A stretch of 64,000 bases of DNA from Bacteroidota bacterium. GTDB lineage: Bacteria > Bacteroidota > Bacteroidia > Bacteroidales > WCHB1-69. The DNA lies in assembly GCA_023413895.1 (NCBI GenBank), contig JAEZOU010000053.1:4018-68017 (forward strand). Direction: 5' to 3'. Positions 16,553-25,515 of this stretch are shown here, piece by piece. Under the pieces are notes generated by a model. The model ran no database searches. It was not told where the DNA came from and saw only the letters and a list, made by a program, of their open reading frames with translations. Positions within the stretch are counted from its first letter, which is position 1, and each line of letters opens with the position of its first letter. Made by a program: the position numbers and the translations under genes.

Positions 16553-17401
16553 ATGCAGATTCAAGATAATATTAAAGAGATTGTAAGACAAGCATTAATG
16601 GAAGATGTTGGCGATGGTGACCACTCTTCGCTTAGTTGTATAAGTGGCAGCATTATCGGAAGAATGAAACTTTTAGCCAAGGAAAATGGAATTTTAGCAG
16701 GTGTGGAAGTGGCAAAAGAGGTGATTCGTCAGGTTGATGAAGCGATTACAATGGAGGTTTTTATTCATGATGGAGAAACAATTAATGTAGGTGATGTAGT
16801 TTTTGAACTCTCTGGTCCAGCAAGAAGTATGCTAACGGCTGAACGTACTTTGCTTAATTTTATGCAACGATTGAGTGGTGTGGCCACTGCTTCACGCTGC
16901 TATGCAGATGCAGTTGCAGGTACGGCAGCAACAATTCTTGATACTCGTAAAACTACACCTGGAATGCGTTTTCTTGAAAAATATGCTGTAAAAATGGGCG
17001 GTTGTGAAAATCATCGTTTCGGTCTTTTTGATATGATTATGTTGAAAGATAATCATATTGATTTTGCTGGTGGAATAGAAGATGCGATTTTAGCCACCCA
17101 TAATTACTTAAAAGAGAAAAATCTAAATCTTAAGATTGAAGTGGAAACTCGTAATATAGAGGAGATTGAGCAGGTGATGAAAGTGGGTGGAATTCATAGA
17201 ATCATGCTTGATAATTTTACACCTGAAAAAATTAAGGAGGCACTTGTCGTAATTGATGGGAAATATGAAACAGAGGCGTCTGGTGGTATAACAATGCAGA
17301 ATCTGCGTGAGTATGCGCTTACCGGTGTTGATTATATCTCCATCGGAGCTTTAACACATCAAATCAAAAGTTTAGACCTCAGTCTAAAATTTATAAAATA
17401 G
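16553..17401 (+). CDS. nadC: Nicotinate-nucleotide pyrophosphorylase (carboxylating)
   Basis: The 282-residue protein is quinolinate phosphoribosyltransferase, which makes nicotinate mononucleotide in de novo NAD synthesis. Family motifs include the N-terminal ALMEDVGDGDHSS, the substrate loop TRKTTPGMR, KMGG and the C-terminal MLDNFTPEKI and ASGGI. The length is typical. nadA and nadB are not in the window. It abuts the BrkB-family gene with no gap. Confidence 0.96.
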   Translation: MQIQDNIKEIVRQALMEDVGDGDHSSLSCISGSIIGRMKLLAKENGILAGVEVAKEVIRQVDEAITMEVFIHDGETINVGDVVFELSGPARSMLTAERTLLNFMQRLSGVATASRCYADAVAGTAATILDTRKTTPGMRFLEKYAVKMGGCENHRFGLFDMIMLKDNHIDFAGGIEDAILATHNYLKEKNLNLKIEVETRNIEEIEQVMKVGGIHRIMLDNFTPEKIKEALVVIDGKYETEASGGITMQNLREYALTGVDYISIGALTHQIKSLDLSLKFIK

Positions 17402-18409
17402 ATGAAAAATCTAAATACGCACAAAATATATCTGTTGAGAAAACTTGTGCGCATAAAAAATGTTGGTTGGATTTCCAAACTAATCCGTTACTTGAAGCGA
17501 TTGGTAATACCTGGTTTTCAGGGAGTTCCTTTTTGGGAGGTGATGAAGTTCTTTTTGGAATCTGTATTTAAAGGCGTGTTATTTCAGCGCGCTGCTGCAA
17601 TGACCTACAATATTTTTATGGCGCTCATTCCTATGCTGATGGCATTGATAGCGACGCTCTCATTCTTAGGTGATTCTTTGCAACAATATCTTATCAACTT
17701 TATCCAGTCCATACTCCCCGATAATGCTTGGGAGTTTGTTTCCCAAATATTGAACGATCTCATTCAGCGGCAAAATAATACCATCTTTTGGCTTTCGTTA
17801 GGTTTAGGTGTTTATCTTACTTTTATTTGTATCAATTCTATAATTAATAGTCTGAATATCACTTACTTTAAGATACGGAGAAGAAATGGAATAAAGCAAT
17901 TGCCTATTAGTTTTATTATGGTCATTTGTTTCTACTTAGTTATTATTTTAGCATGTGGTATCTTTTTGGGTTCGTCTCATCTTATCCGGATAATTAGTGA
18001 TTATTTTGGAGATTCTGGAACGTTTTATCATATATCTATCTTAGTGGTACGTTGGGTGTTAATATTCGTTTTAGTTTATACAATGCTTTCGTCGCTTTTC
18101 TATTTCGCTCCGTATGATAAAAAATATTTCCATTTTTTTTCGGCAGGTTCTATGTTTTCCACAATTACATTGATGCTGCTGATGACAGTGCTGAATCTCT
18201 ATTTCTCTCATTTTTCAACATACAATGTGGTTTACGGTTCTATCGGAGCATTATTAATTATTTTACTCTGTATCTATTGGGGGGCTGCGGTGGTTCTAAT
18301 AGGCTTTGATTTAAATGTAAGTATTTGTATTGCAAAGCAATGTCGTGTAAGTGAAGATGAAGAGTGGAAAATTGAGAGTACAATTCAAGAAGAAGATACT
18401 TTAGAATAA
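17402..18409 (+). CDS. YihY/BrkB family inner-membrane protein
   Basis: The 335-residue protein has about six membrane segments spread over residues 70-315 and the family's AAAMTYNIFMALIP stretch at the first of them. Proteins of this family were once called RNase BN, which is incorrect; their function is not settled. The start codon directly follows the nadC stop, so translation is probably coupled. The C-terminal tail is acidic. Confidence 0.9.
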   Translation: MKNLNTHKIYLLRKLVRIKNVGWISKLIRYLKRLVIPGFQGVPFWEVMKFFLESVFKGVLFQRAAAMTYNIFMALIPMLMALIATLSFLGDSLQQYLINFIQSILPDNAWEFVSQILNDLIQRQNNTIFWLSLGLGVYLTFICINSIINSLNITYFKIRRRNGIKQLPISFIMVICFYLVIILACGIFLGSSHLIRIISDYFGDSGTFYHISILVVRWVLIFVLVYTMLSSLFYFAPYDKKYFHFFSAGSMFSTITLMLLMTVLNLYFSHFSTYNVVYGSIGALLIILLCIYWGAAVVLIGFDLNVSICIAKQCRVSEDEEWKIESTIQEEDTLE

Positions 18410-18415
18410 TGTTAT

Positions 18416-19534
18416 ATGAAATACTACGTTGTAGCTGGAGAAGCTTCTGGCGACCTATTGGGTTCCTATCTGATGCGCGAAATAAAAAAACTAGATCAGC
18501 AAGCGGATTTCTGCTGCTGGGGCGGTGATTTAATGGAAGCGGAAGGAGGACAAATCAATAAACATTATAAAGATTTAGCATTTATGGGATTTTGGGAGGT
18601 GGCTACACATCTTCGCACCATCCTTAAGAACCTGCAAATATGTAAGTTGGAAATTCTCCTTTATGAGCCTGATGTAATCATTTTGATTGATTATCCAGGT
18701 TTTAATATGCGGATTGCAGAATTTGCTCGTGAGAATAATATTAGAGTGGTTTATTATGTATCACCGCAAATTTGGGCATGGAAGAAAAAACGTATTCATA
18801 AGATTATCAGAGATGTAGATACGTTGCTAACTATTTTGCCTTTCGAGAAGGAGATTTACGCACGCCATGGCTACGAGGCACACTATATTGGCCACCCGCT
18901 TTTGGATGTAATCACCCCTGAAGTATTGGAAGATAAAAGTTCTGATTTTAGAGCAAAATATAATATTAATAATGTAAAACCGATTATTGCAGTTCTTCCA
19001 GGAAGTAGAACACAAGAAATTAAGCGAATTCTTCCCGTTATGCTACAGGTAATTGAACAGTTTCCAGATTGCCAATTTGTAATGTCAAAAGTGAAGTGGC
19101 TTCCGCAAAGTTTATATGATAAATATCTGAAAAACAAATCTGTAAAGATTATAGAAGGAGATACGTACGAGATTCTAAAAAATGCGAAAGCAGCTTTGGT
19201 AACTTCTGGAACAGCAACTTTAGAAACCGCTATTCTGAATATTCCACAAGTGGTATGTTATAAGACAAGTGCTTTGTCATATGCTATAGCACGTGTATTA
19301 GTAGGTAAGAGTATTCGCTTTATCTCATTGGTTAATCTAATAGCTAATAAACAGATAGTTAAGGAATTGCTACAATCTGATTGTAATGCAAATACTATAT
19401 CAAAGGAGTTGTCACTACTTCTAAATGATGCGGAAACGATTTCTAAAATGGATGCTGATTATAAAGAGTTACGACAAATTTTAGGCAATAGTGGAGCTTC
19501 CCAGCGTGCTGCAGAGCTCGTTGTGAAAAAATAA
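18416..19534 (+). CDS. lpxB: Lipid-A-disaccharide synthase
   Basis: The 372-residue GT19 enzyme joins UDP-2,3-diacylglucosamine and lipid X to form the lipid A disaccharide at the inner membrane. Diagnostic motifs are the N-terminal GEASGDLLGSYLM, YYVSPQIWAWKK, and LPGSRTQEI in the nucleotide-binding half, with TSGTATLE near residue 265. The length fits. Its presence supports an outer membrane with lipid A. It is the last gene of the run from nadC. Confidence 0.96.
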   Translation: MKYYVVAGEASGDLLGSYLMREIKKLDQQADFCCWGGDLMEAEGGQINKHYKDLAFMGFWEVATHLRTILKNLQICKLEILLYEPDVIILIDYPGFNMRIAEFARENNIRVVYYVSPQIWAWKKKRIHKIIRDVDTLLTILPFEKEIYARHGYEAHYIGHPLLDVITPEVLEDKSSDFRAKYNINNVKPIIAVLPGSRTQEIKRILPVMLQVIEQFPDCQFVMSKVKWLPQSLYDKYLKNKSVKIIEGDTYEILKNAKAALVTSGTATLETAILNIPQVVCYKTSALSYAIARVLVGKSIRFISLVNLIANKQIVKELLQSDCNANTISKELSLLLNDAETISKMDADYKELRQILGNSGASQRAAELVVKK

Positions 19535-19659
19535 CTTTTTTTAACAGTTGCTCATTTTCTATATTTTTTTCTTCAAAAAAGGAAAAATTCTATTCAGAAA
19601 TGGTATAAATCAAGATTTTAGTATATCTTGAAGGCTTCTTCAAAGTGGAAAAACAATAT

Positions 19660-19667
19660 TATCTTTG
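19660..19667 (+). promoter_or_regulatory. -7 box of the secreted endonuclease/phosphatase gene
   Basis: TATCTTTG lies 15 bases before the ATG at 19683 and overlaps the alternative ATG at 19665, which rules that one out if this promoter is used. Confidence 0.55.
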
Positions 19668-19682
19668 CCAAAATTTCCACTT

Positions 19683-20744
19683 ATGAAAAACTTTCTATTT
19701 CTACTAATTTTACTCGTTTTCTCAAAAATATCTATTTCACAAGTAGATACGAGTTTTTATTGTGTAATGTTCTACAATTTGGAAAATCTCTTTGATCCGA
19801 GAGATGATAGTTTACGCAACGATGATGCCTTTACGCCAACAGGAATGAACCATTGGACATTTTCAAAATTTAATCGTAAGATTAATAACTTAGCAAAGGT
19901 GATACTTTCGATTAATGCATGGAGTCCGCCCGATATTATTGGTGTAGCGGAAGTTGAGAATGAGTTTGTATTGCGGCAACTCTGCTATCAGACGGGATTA
20001 AAACGTTACGGTTATAAGATTGTTCATTACGATTCTCCTGATTCACGCGGAATTGATGTAGCACTATTGTATCGTCACAAAAATATCAAGATTGCAGAGA
20101 GTCGGGCTATCCCTATTGTATTTCCATTTGAGCCGCGAAGTAGAAATCGTGATATATTATATGTTAAGGCGTTGACAATACAGAATGATACGTTACATCT
20201 TTTTGTCAACCATTGGACCTCGCGTTATAGTGGATATGCCGCAACCATTGTCAAGCGTAATCACTATGCGAGCGTGGTTCGACAGTGGAGTGATTCTTTG
20301 TTGACGAAAGATTCTTCGGCACGCATTATTATAATGGGCGATCTAAACGATTATCCAACTGATGAGAGTGTAATTGAAGTGTTGCAAGCTCAACCTTATA
20401 CAGTAAATGGAAAATTATCGGCATTGAATAATTTGATGCATCGCTTTTTAAATATGAAGAATGTTGGAACGCATAAAGGAGGCGAATTTTGGGGTTGTTT
20501 AGACCAAATGATTGTTTCAAAATCTTTGTTGGATAGTTCAGATTCTTTACAGATTCTAGAACAAAAGGCAGAAATCTATCAAGCTGATTTTATGATGGTT
20601 CCTGATGAAAAATATGGGGGAGTAAAAAATAATAGAACTTATTTAGGTCCTAGATATTTGGGTGGTTTTTCAGATCATCTGCCAATTTTTCTTCGATTGT
20701 TGAGGATTACAAATAGATATCAATCAGGCCATCCGGAGCAGTGA
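19683..20744 (+). CDS. Secreted endonuclease/exonuclease/phosphatase family protein
   Basis: The 353-residue protein has a signal peptide (about residues 1-20). The EEP-fold catalytic motifs appear in order: FYNLENLFD, GVAEVENEF (catalytic Glu), GDLNDYPTDE (Asp-x-Asn) and GGFSDHLPIFL (SDH). Such proteins are metal-dependent hydrolases of nucleic acids or phosphoesters; the substrate here is unknown. The 3' end overlaps the convergent rimM gene by 38 bases. Confidence 0.88.
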   Translation: MKNFLFLLILLVFSKISISQVDTSFYCVMFYNLENLFDPRDDSLRNDDAFTPTGMNHWTFSKFNRKINNLAKVILSINAWSPPDIIGVAEVENEFVLRQLCYQTGLKRYGYKIVHYDSPDSRGIDVALLYRHKNIKIAESRAIPIVFPFEPRSRNRDILYVKALTIQNDTLHLFVNHWTSRYSGYAATIVKRNHYASVVRQWSDSLLTKDSSARIIIMGDLNDYPTDESVIEVLQAQPYTVNGKLSALNNLMHRFLNMKNVGTHKGGEFWGCLDQMIVSKSLLDSSDSLQILEQKAEIYQADFMMVPDEKYGGVKNNRTYLGPRYLGGFSDHLPIFLRLLRITNRYQSGHPEQ

Positions 20745-21225
20745 TGTAGATAGTTTTGTTGTCTCTATCTACTATTTCAAACACTTCGTCAATGGCTGGA
20801 ATTAAAATCTCCTTACCATTGCAGTCGATTTGCATAATAGGTTGATGAGAAATATCGATAAAATCGGTGCATTTGCCAATATCACCTTTCTCTTTGTCAA
20901 TAACTTTGAAACCAATTACTTCGTGGAAATAGAATTTGTTTCCTTCAAGGGGAGGAAGCATAGAAAGAGGAAGGAAAAGTTTCGCTTTTACCAATGATTT
21001 TGCCTCTTCACCATCAACATCTTGAAATTTGACTACGGCTTGATTGTTATCACTTTTCATTTGGATATCTTCAATCATATAGGGCAATTTTTCATCACCG
21101 ATTTCGATAAAAACGGCATCCAAATCTCTATATTTTTCAGGTTCATCAGTATCTAAAAATATGGTTAATTGTCCTTTATAACCAAAAGGTTTGGTAATCA
21201 CTCCTAAGTAATAAAATTCTTCCAT
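20707..21225 (-). CDS. rimM: Ribosome maturation factor RimM
   Basis: The 172-residue protein has the N-terminal RimM domain (LGVITKPFGYKGQL) and the C-terminal PRC-barrel (HEVIGFKVID to EVFEIVD). It assists maturation of the 30S head by binding S19. It shares one base with the end of the upstream acyltransferase gene, so the two are probably translationally coupled. This is unlike the rpsP-rimM-trmD order of many bacteria. Confidence 0.95.
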   Translation of the reverse strand: MEEFYYLGVITKPFGYKGQLTIFLDTDEPEKYRDLDAVFIEIGDEKLPYMIEDIQMKSDNNQAVVKFQDVDGEEAKSLVKAKLFLPLSMLPPLEGNKFYFHEVIGFKVIDKEKGDIGKCTDFIDISHQPIMQIDCNGKEILIPAIDEVFEIVDRDNKTIYITAPDGLIDIYL

Positions 21226-22970
21226 TAAAATCTATTTTTAAAGCGGTCACGGGTATCAGTATCTAAAGTTTTGGATAGCATCTCAATAGCATTTTCAGGA
21301 ACTTCCTGAAGATCAAGAAGTAATAACCCATCTAAAGTATTGTTAAAATCAGGATCTAGATTGAAAGCTAAAAATTTCCCATTTAGTTGTGTGTATTTTT
21401 TGATAAGAATAGGAATTCCATAAAGCTCATCTTCTAGGTCTGCAACAAGTTTGTCTAATAGGTCAATATTGGGGATTGAGTCGATATATTTTGCGATGTT
21501 TTTTACCTTTTCACCTTTAAAACCATTGATTGGAACGACAAATTTTGAGAATTGTGAATTTGAATTTCTTTTTTGAAGGTATTCTGCAATCAGCAGTTTT
21601 GAGGTTTCAGAGAAATTGTTAGAGATGGAAACAGGACCGATAAGGTAGCGGCAATTTTCATATTTAAGCAGAACGTGCATAATCCCTTTCCAAAGAGTGA
21701 CCAATGAAGAAGCTTTTTTCTGGTATTCTTTAACTATAAACGAGCGTCCTAATTCAATGGATGAGGATAACATATTATGAATTTGGGGTTTCATTTTAAA
21801 TAGAGAATAAGTGTAGAAACCTTTGATTCCTTGTGTTTTAAGAATTTCTTCGCCAATTCCTAATCTATATGCTCCTACAATTTTTTTTGCAGCGTTATCC
21901 CAAATGAAAAGTTGGTGATAGTGGGCGTCATATTTATCAATATCAGTTGCAAGATTTGTACCTTCGCCAATTTCGCGGAATGTGATTTCTCGCAACCTTC
22001 CAATTTCCTTCATTACATAATTCAACTTTTGTGTTGCTACAAATAAAACTGAGAAATTTCCTTGCTCAAATAGGGTGAATTTGGGTCTCAAGAGTTCAAC
22101 TTCAGTTTCCAATTGTGCAGTATCGTTTTCTGCAATAGGTTCTTGTTTAATTCTAGTTGTATCTTTTTTAGCGTTGTGTGATTTATGTTGAAGAATATAG
22201 ACGTTTGTTCTTAATAAATTAGATAGTTGTTTGAGAGTGAGATTTTGAGTTTTTGTTGGATAAATAGGCGATCCCATCTCAACTTTTACGGTTGAGTCGT
22301 ATTTGTTTACTAATTCTCGCGCAAGCATTAGGGTACGAATGCGAGGATGAATTAGGCCTAAAAGATGAAATGGAAGTGAATTTTTGCCCGATAAAAATAG
22401 GGGGACAACGGGTGCATTTGATCTTTGAATCAGTTTGATGACAGAAATTGGCCACTCGCGGTCAGTAATTTGAAAGCCATTGTGAAATGAGGAAACCTCT
22501 CCTGCGGGGAAAAGCATCATTGCACCACCATTTTCCAGATGATTGATTGCAGAACGAATTCCATTAAGGTTTTTACTACTTGTTGAATCAAAAGGGTTTA
22601 CATCAATAAAAAATTGTCGAAGCGGAACCATTCTTGAAAGAAGAAAGTTTCCCATAAATTTGATGTCCGGTCTGATTTGGGAAAGTAAACTAATAAGAAC
22701 AACTCCATCTAATGCGCCTGTTGGATGATTACAAATAAAAATAACACTACCAGTTTTTGGTATATCACTTATATGTGTTTCATCAAATATTGTTTTAATC
22801 TTTTGATTCTTAAGATATTGAATTGTTACATTGTTTCCTTTAAGATGTTCAACCTCTTCATAGACACGATTTAGCTCATCAATTTGTAAAAAATTGAAGA
22901 TCGGTTTGGCGATTCCTTTTACGAAGGCATTTCTACCCTTTAATATTTCCTCTTTATCAATGAGTTTCAT
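21225..22970 (-). CDS. Bifunctional acyltransferase, OlsF/GlsF-like (aminolipid synthesis)
   Basis: The 581-residue protein has two parts. Residues about 60-260 are a PlsC-type O-acyltransferase with CNHPTGALDG (His82, Asp88) and FPAGEVS (Glu158). Residues about 290-570 resemble the OlsB/hemolysin-type N-acyltransferase domain, with FREIGEGTN and a GAYRLGIGEE segment. This order matches OlsF/GlsF, which N-acylates ornithine or glycine and then O-acylates the product to make a phosphorus-free membrane lipid. Which amino acid is used cannot be read from sequence. It is the first gene of a pair with rimM. Confidence 0.8.
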   Translation of the reverse strand: MKLIDKEEILKGRNAFVKGIAKPIFNFLQIDELNRVYEEVEHLKGNNVTIQYLKNQKIKTIFDETHISDIPKTGSVIFICNHPTGALDGVVLISLLSQIRPDIKFMGNFLLSRMVPLRQFFIDVNPFDSTSSKNLNGIRSAINHLENGGAMMLFPAGEVSSFHNGFQITDREWPISVIKLIQRSNAPVVPLFLSGKNSLPFHLLGLIHPRIRTLMLARELVNKYDSTVKVEMGSPIYPTKTQNLTLKQLSNLLRTNVYILQHKSHNAKKDTTRIKQEPIAENDTAQLETEVELLRPKFTLFEQGNFSVLFVATQKLNYVMKEIGRLREITFREIGEGTNLATDIDKYDAHYHQLFIWDNAAKKIVGAYRLGIGEEILKTQGIKGFYTYSLFKMKPQIHNMLSSSIELGRSFIVKEYQKKASSLVTLWKGIMHVLLKYENCRYLIGPVSISNNFSETSKLLIAEYLQKRNSNSQFSKFVVPINGFKGEKVKNIAKYIDSIPNIDLLDKLVADLEDELYGIPILIKKYTQLNGKFLAFNLDPDFNNTLDGLLLLDLQEVPENAIEMLSKTLDTDTRDRFKNRF

Positions 22971-23181
22971 TAGTTATCGGCCCAATTATTTTAGATAATG
23001 TAATGTCTTAAAAAGTGTTAAAAGCAAACTGCAAAGATATATTTTTTTACCATATAAAGGCAAGAAAGTCGCAACTGAACCAATAAAATTCAGATTTTTA
23101 TTAGTAGAATAATGTAAAATATTGATTTCTAAAAAAATATAGTATAAATATTTCTATTTTTCTGATTTCTTTTAGCATAAT

Positions 23182-23766
23182 CTATTTTTCAAGCCATTCG
23201 GGGTGTGCGTAAGGTTTATCTTCCAAGTTGAATTTCCCTGGAAATCTACCTTTCATACCATAATAAAATTTTTCAATTTCTACTAAATCTTCTTCATAAT
23301 TTCCAGTGGGAAATATTACTTTTCCTACACCACCTTTTCGAGAGACGTAGTCAAGGTATCCCAATACAATAGGTACATTAGCTTGAGTAGCAATGGTATA
23401 AAATCCTCTTTTCCATTTTGTTACCTTTTTTCGAGTACCTTCCGGTGAGATTAGTAAAGCAATCTCTTTATTGTTTTCCAAAATGGAGAGGGTATCTTCC
23501 ATAAAATGGCGAGGATTTTGTCGGTTTACGGGGTGAGCACCGCAAGCTCGAAGTAGATAGTTCAGTGGAAAAACAAATGCCTCTTTTTTGATGAGAAATG
23601 CTGTTTTAACCCCCATTGCAATAAGGGCAAACTTGCCAATTACGAAATCGCGCCAACTTGTATGCGGGGCGAATAGTATAATGCACTTTTTCGCTTCTGG
23701 CGGAATGTTGGTTGTGTCAATTTCGTAATTGAATAAAGCAAGTAATTTTTTGCAAAATTTTCTCAT
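23182..23766 (-). CDS. 1-acylglycerol-3-phosphate acyltransferase-like protein
   Basis: The 194-residue protein has the PlsC motifs: APHTSWRDF (His-x4-Asp) and SPEGTRKK (Glu/Arg substrate motif). It is short, as in single-domain acyltransferases of this subfamily, and lacks an obvious N-terminal membrane anchor. The ATG at 23766 lies one base after the upstream LD-carboxypeptidase stop; the in-frame ATG at 23805 would overlap that gene. The likely role is phospholipid acyl transfer; the precise substrate is uncertain. Confidence 0.85.
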   Translation of the reverse strand: MRKFCKKLLALFNYEIDTTNIPPEAKKCIILFAPHTSWRDFVIGKFALIAMGVKTAFLIKKEAFVFPLNYLLRACGAHPVNRQNPRHFMEDTLSILENNKEIALLISPEGTRKKVTKWKRGFYTIATQANVPIVLGYLDYVSRKGGVGKVIFPTGNYEEDLVEIEKFYYGMKGRFPGKFNLEDKPYAHPEWLEK

Positions 23767-23767
23767 T

Positions 23768-24667
23768 TTATATTTCTTTAAGTATCCACCCATTGGAGGA
23801 GACAATTAATTTGGAAGAAACGCCCAATTTAAGGGTTTTATTGTCTTTGCTATGGCCTACAGGAATGTTAAATGCAATAGGAAAATCATATTCTTGACAA
23901 TGTTCCTTTATTATCTCTTCAGCAGTATGTCCGAAAGGAATTGTATTATCGTGCATATCACTCATTCCTCCTACAATTAAACCTGCTAAATGTTCAAATT
24001 TTCCAGCTCTTTTAAGTGCAACAATCATTCTATCAATATGATATAAATATTCGTCAAGGTCTTCAAGAAATAGAATTGAACCATTAGTATTTATGTCGGA
24101 CGATGATCCAAGCATAGAATATATGATGGATAGGTTTCCGCCGACTATTTTCCCGACAGATGTTCCGTATTGATTGTAAGGGTGGTTATGGCCGTCGAGT
24201 TCCATCTTTTTTCCTGTAAGTGCGTCGAATAGAGCGTTGCAGTTGTCGAGAGTTTCTTCGCACATAGAGATTGGCATTGTAGAGTGAAGAGATGCGGAAA
24301 TGTTTTGTGAGGCTAAATGGGAATGAAAAACGGTAAAGTCGCTGTATCCGCATAGCCATTTAGGATTTTCATGGAAGTGCGAAAAATCGATTTTATCAAT
24401 GATGCGAGCAGAACCATAGCCGCCGCGGGCACTCAAAATGGCCTTAATGTTAGGGTTGTCAATCATTGCTTGAAAGCTTTGTCGTCGTATTTCGTCGCTG
24501 CCTGCGAATTGATGTTCTTCTGCGAAAAGGTTAGGAGCGAAGACAACACGAAACTCTTTGTTCTCAAGCCAATTAATAGAAAATTGCAGCTCCTCCAAAC
24601 TGATTTTGCGTGCAGGAGCTACAATTCCAATGGTGTCACCCGGCTGAAGATAAGGAGGAATTATCAT
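23768..24667 (-). CDS. LD-carboxypeptidase (peptidase family S66)
   Basis: The 299-residue protein resembles LdcA, which removes the terminal D-Ala from murein tetrapeptides during cell-wall recycling. The N-terminal LQPGDTIGIVAPA is typical. The nucleophile Ser109 sits in CGYSDFT, the Glu region is LFLEDLDEY, and the catalytic His is in VGHSKDN. There is no signal peptide, so it is cytoplasmic. It overlaps the upstream SDR gene by 4 bases. Confidence 0.93.
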   Translation of the reverse strand: MIIPPYLQPGDTIGIVAPARKISLEELQFSINWLENKEFRVVFAPNLFAEEHQFAGSDEIRRQSFQAMIDNPNIKAILSARGGYGSARIIDKIDFSHFHENPKWLCGYSDFTVFHSHLASQNISASLHSTMPISMCEETLDNCNALFDALTGKKMELDGHNHPYNQYGTSVGKIVGGNLSIIYSMLGSSSDINTNGSILFLEDLDEYLYHIDRMIVALKRAGKFEHLAGLIVGGMSDMHDNTIPFGHTAEEIIKEHCQEYDFPIAFNIPVGHSKDNKTLKLGVSSKLIVSSNGWILKEI

Positions 24668-25515
24668 AATGTAATTTTCTTTTCTTCAATAATTTGTTGA
24701 GTCAGTTTGCGTAAAAGTTTGCGTTGTGGACTGCTCAGAATTCGAGTGGGTATTTTTCTATTTTTCTGATTGGCGTGAAGTTGTCCCGTTACACCCTCTA
24801 ATTCAGGATCCAATGCAAGCCTTATTGCTGTTGAAGCTCCTTGAAGAGGTGTTTTTATGAATGGACGGAAGAAAGTGTCACTCAGCCAATCAATGGTTTT
24901 GTTGTACATCCTAACGATAGGAGTATTAACAACTCCAGGATCGCTGCAATTTACGGTAATTCCCAATTCTTTCCACTTTTCAGCTGCATCTAAAGAGAAG
25001 TATAGAAACGCTAATTTGGAGTTGGAATAGGGGCGAAAACGATTGAAGAATTTTGGATAGGCAGGTTTGAAGAAATTCTCAGTAATTTTCCCCATTTTAT
25101 AGGTAAGCGAAACGGTATTTACAATCCGAGAACCTGCTGGCATTAATGCTAACAATCGATGTGTTAAAATATAGTGTCCTAAATAGTTAGTGCCAGCACA
25201 ATATTCCAATCCTTCGATGGTTTCTCGGGGTTCTGGAGGCATTGCACCTGCATTATTGATTAATAATCTGATAGATTCATAGCGTTTTCTTATTTCCGCG
25301 ACGAAATTATCAATAGACTGAAATTCAGAAAGATTCAATCCGATAAGTTCAATTTCTCCACCAGTTTCTTTTTTTAATGTTTCGCAAGCGGTGCGGTTTT
25401 TTTCGCTATTGGAGCCCGCCATAATCACCGTGTAGCCCTCTTTAGCTACAGCTTTGGTAATTTCCAATCCCATTCCACCACCAGCACCTGTAATAATTGC
25501 AACTCCTTTTTTCAT
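24664..25515 (-). CDS. Short-chain dehydrogenase/reductase
   Basis: The 283-residue protein has a Rossmann fold with TGAGGGMG cofactor motif, NNAG and the catalytic YSNSK (Tyr-x3-Lys). The pattern resembles the retinol-dehydrogenase/WW-oxidoreductase-like subgroup (for example INNAGAMPP and SDPGVVNT). The substrate is unknown. It overlaps neighbours on both sides (1 base with the aminotransferase, 4 bases with the carboxypeptidase), so it belongs to the same transcript. Confidence 0.88.
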   Translation of the reverse strand: MKKGVAIITGAGGGMGLEITKAVAKEGYTVIMAGSNSEKNRTACETLKKETGGEIELIGLNLSEFQSIDNFVAEIRKRYESIRLLINNAGAMPPEPRETIEGLEYCAGTNYLGHYILTHRLLALMPAGSRIVNTVSLTYKMGKITENFFKPAYPKFFNRFRPYSNSKLAFLYFSLDAAEKWKELGITVNCSDPGVVNTPIVRMYNKTIDWLSDTFFRPFIKTPLQGASTAIRLALDPELEGVTGQLHANQKNRKIPTRILSSPQRKLLRKLTQQIIEEKKITL

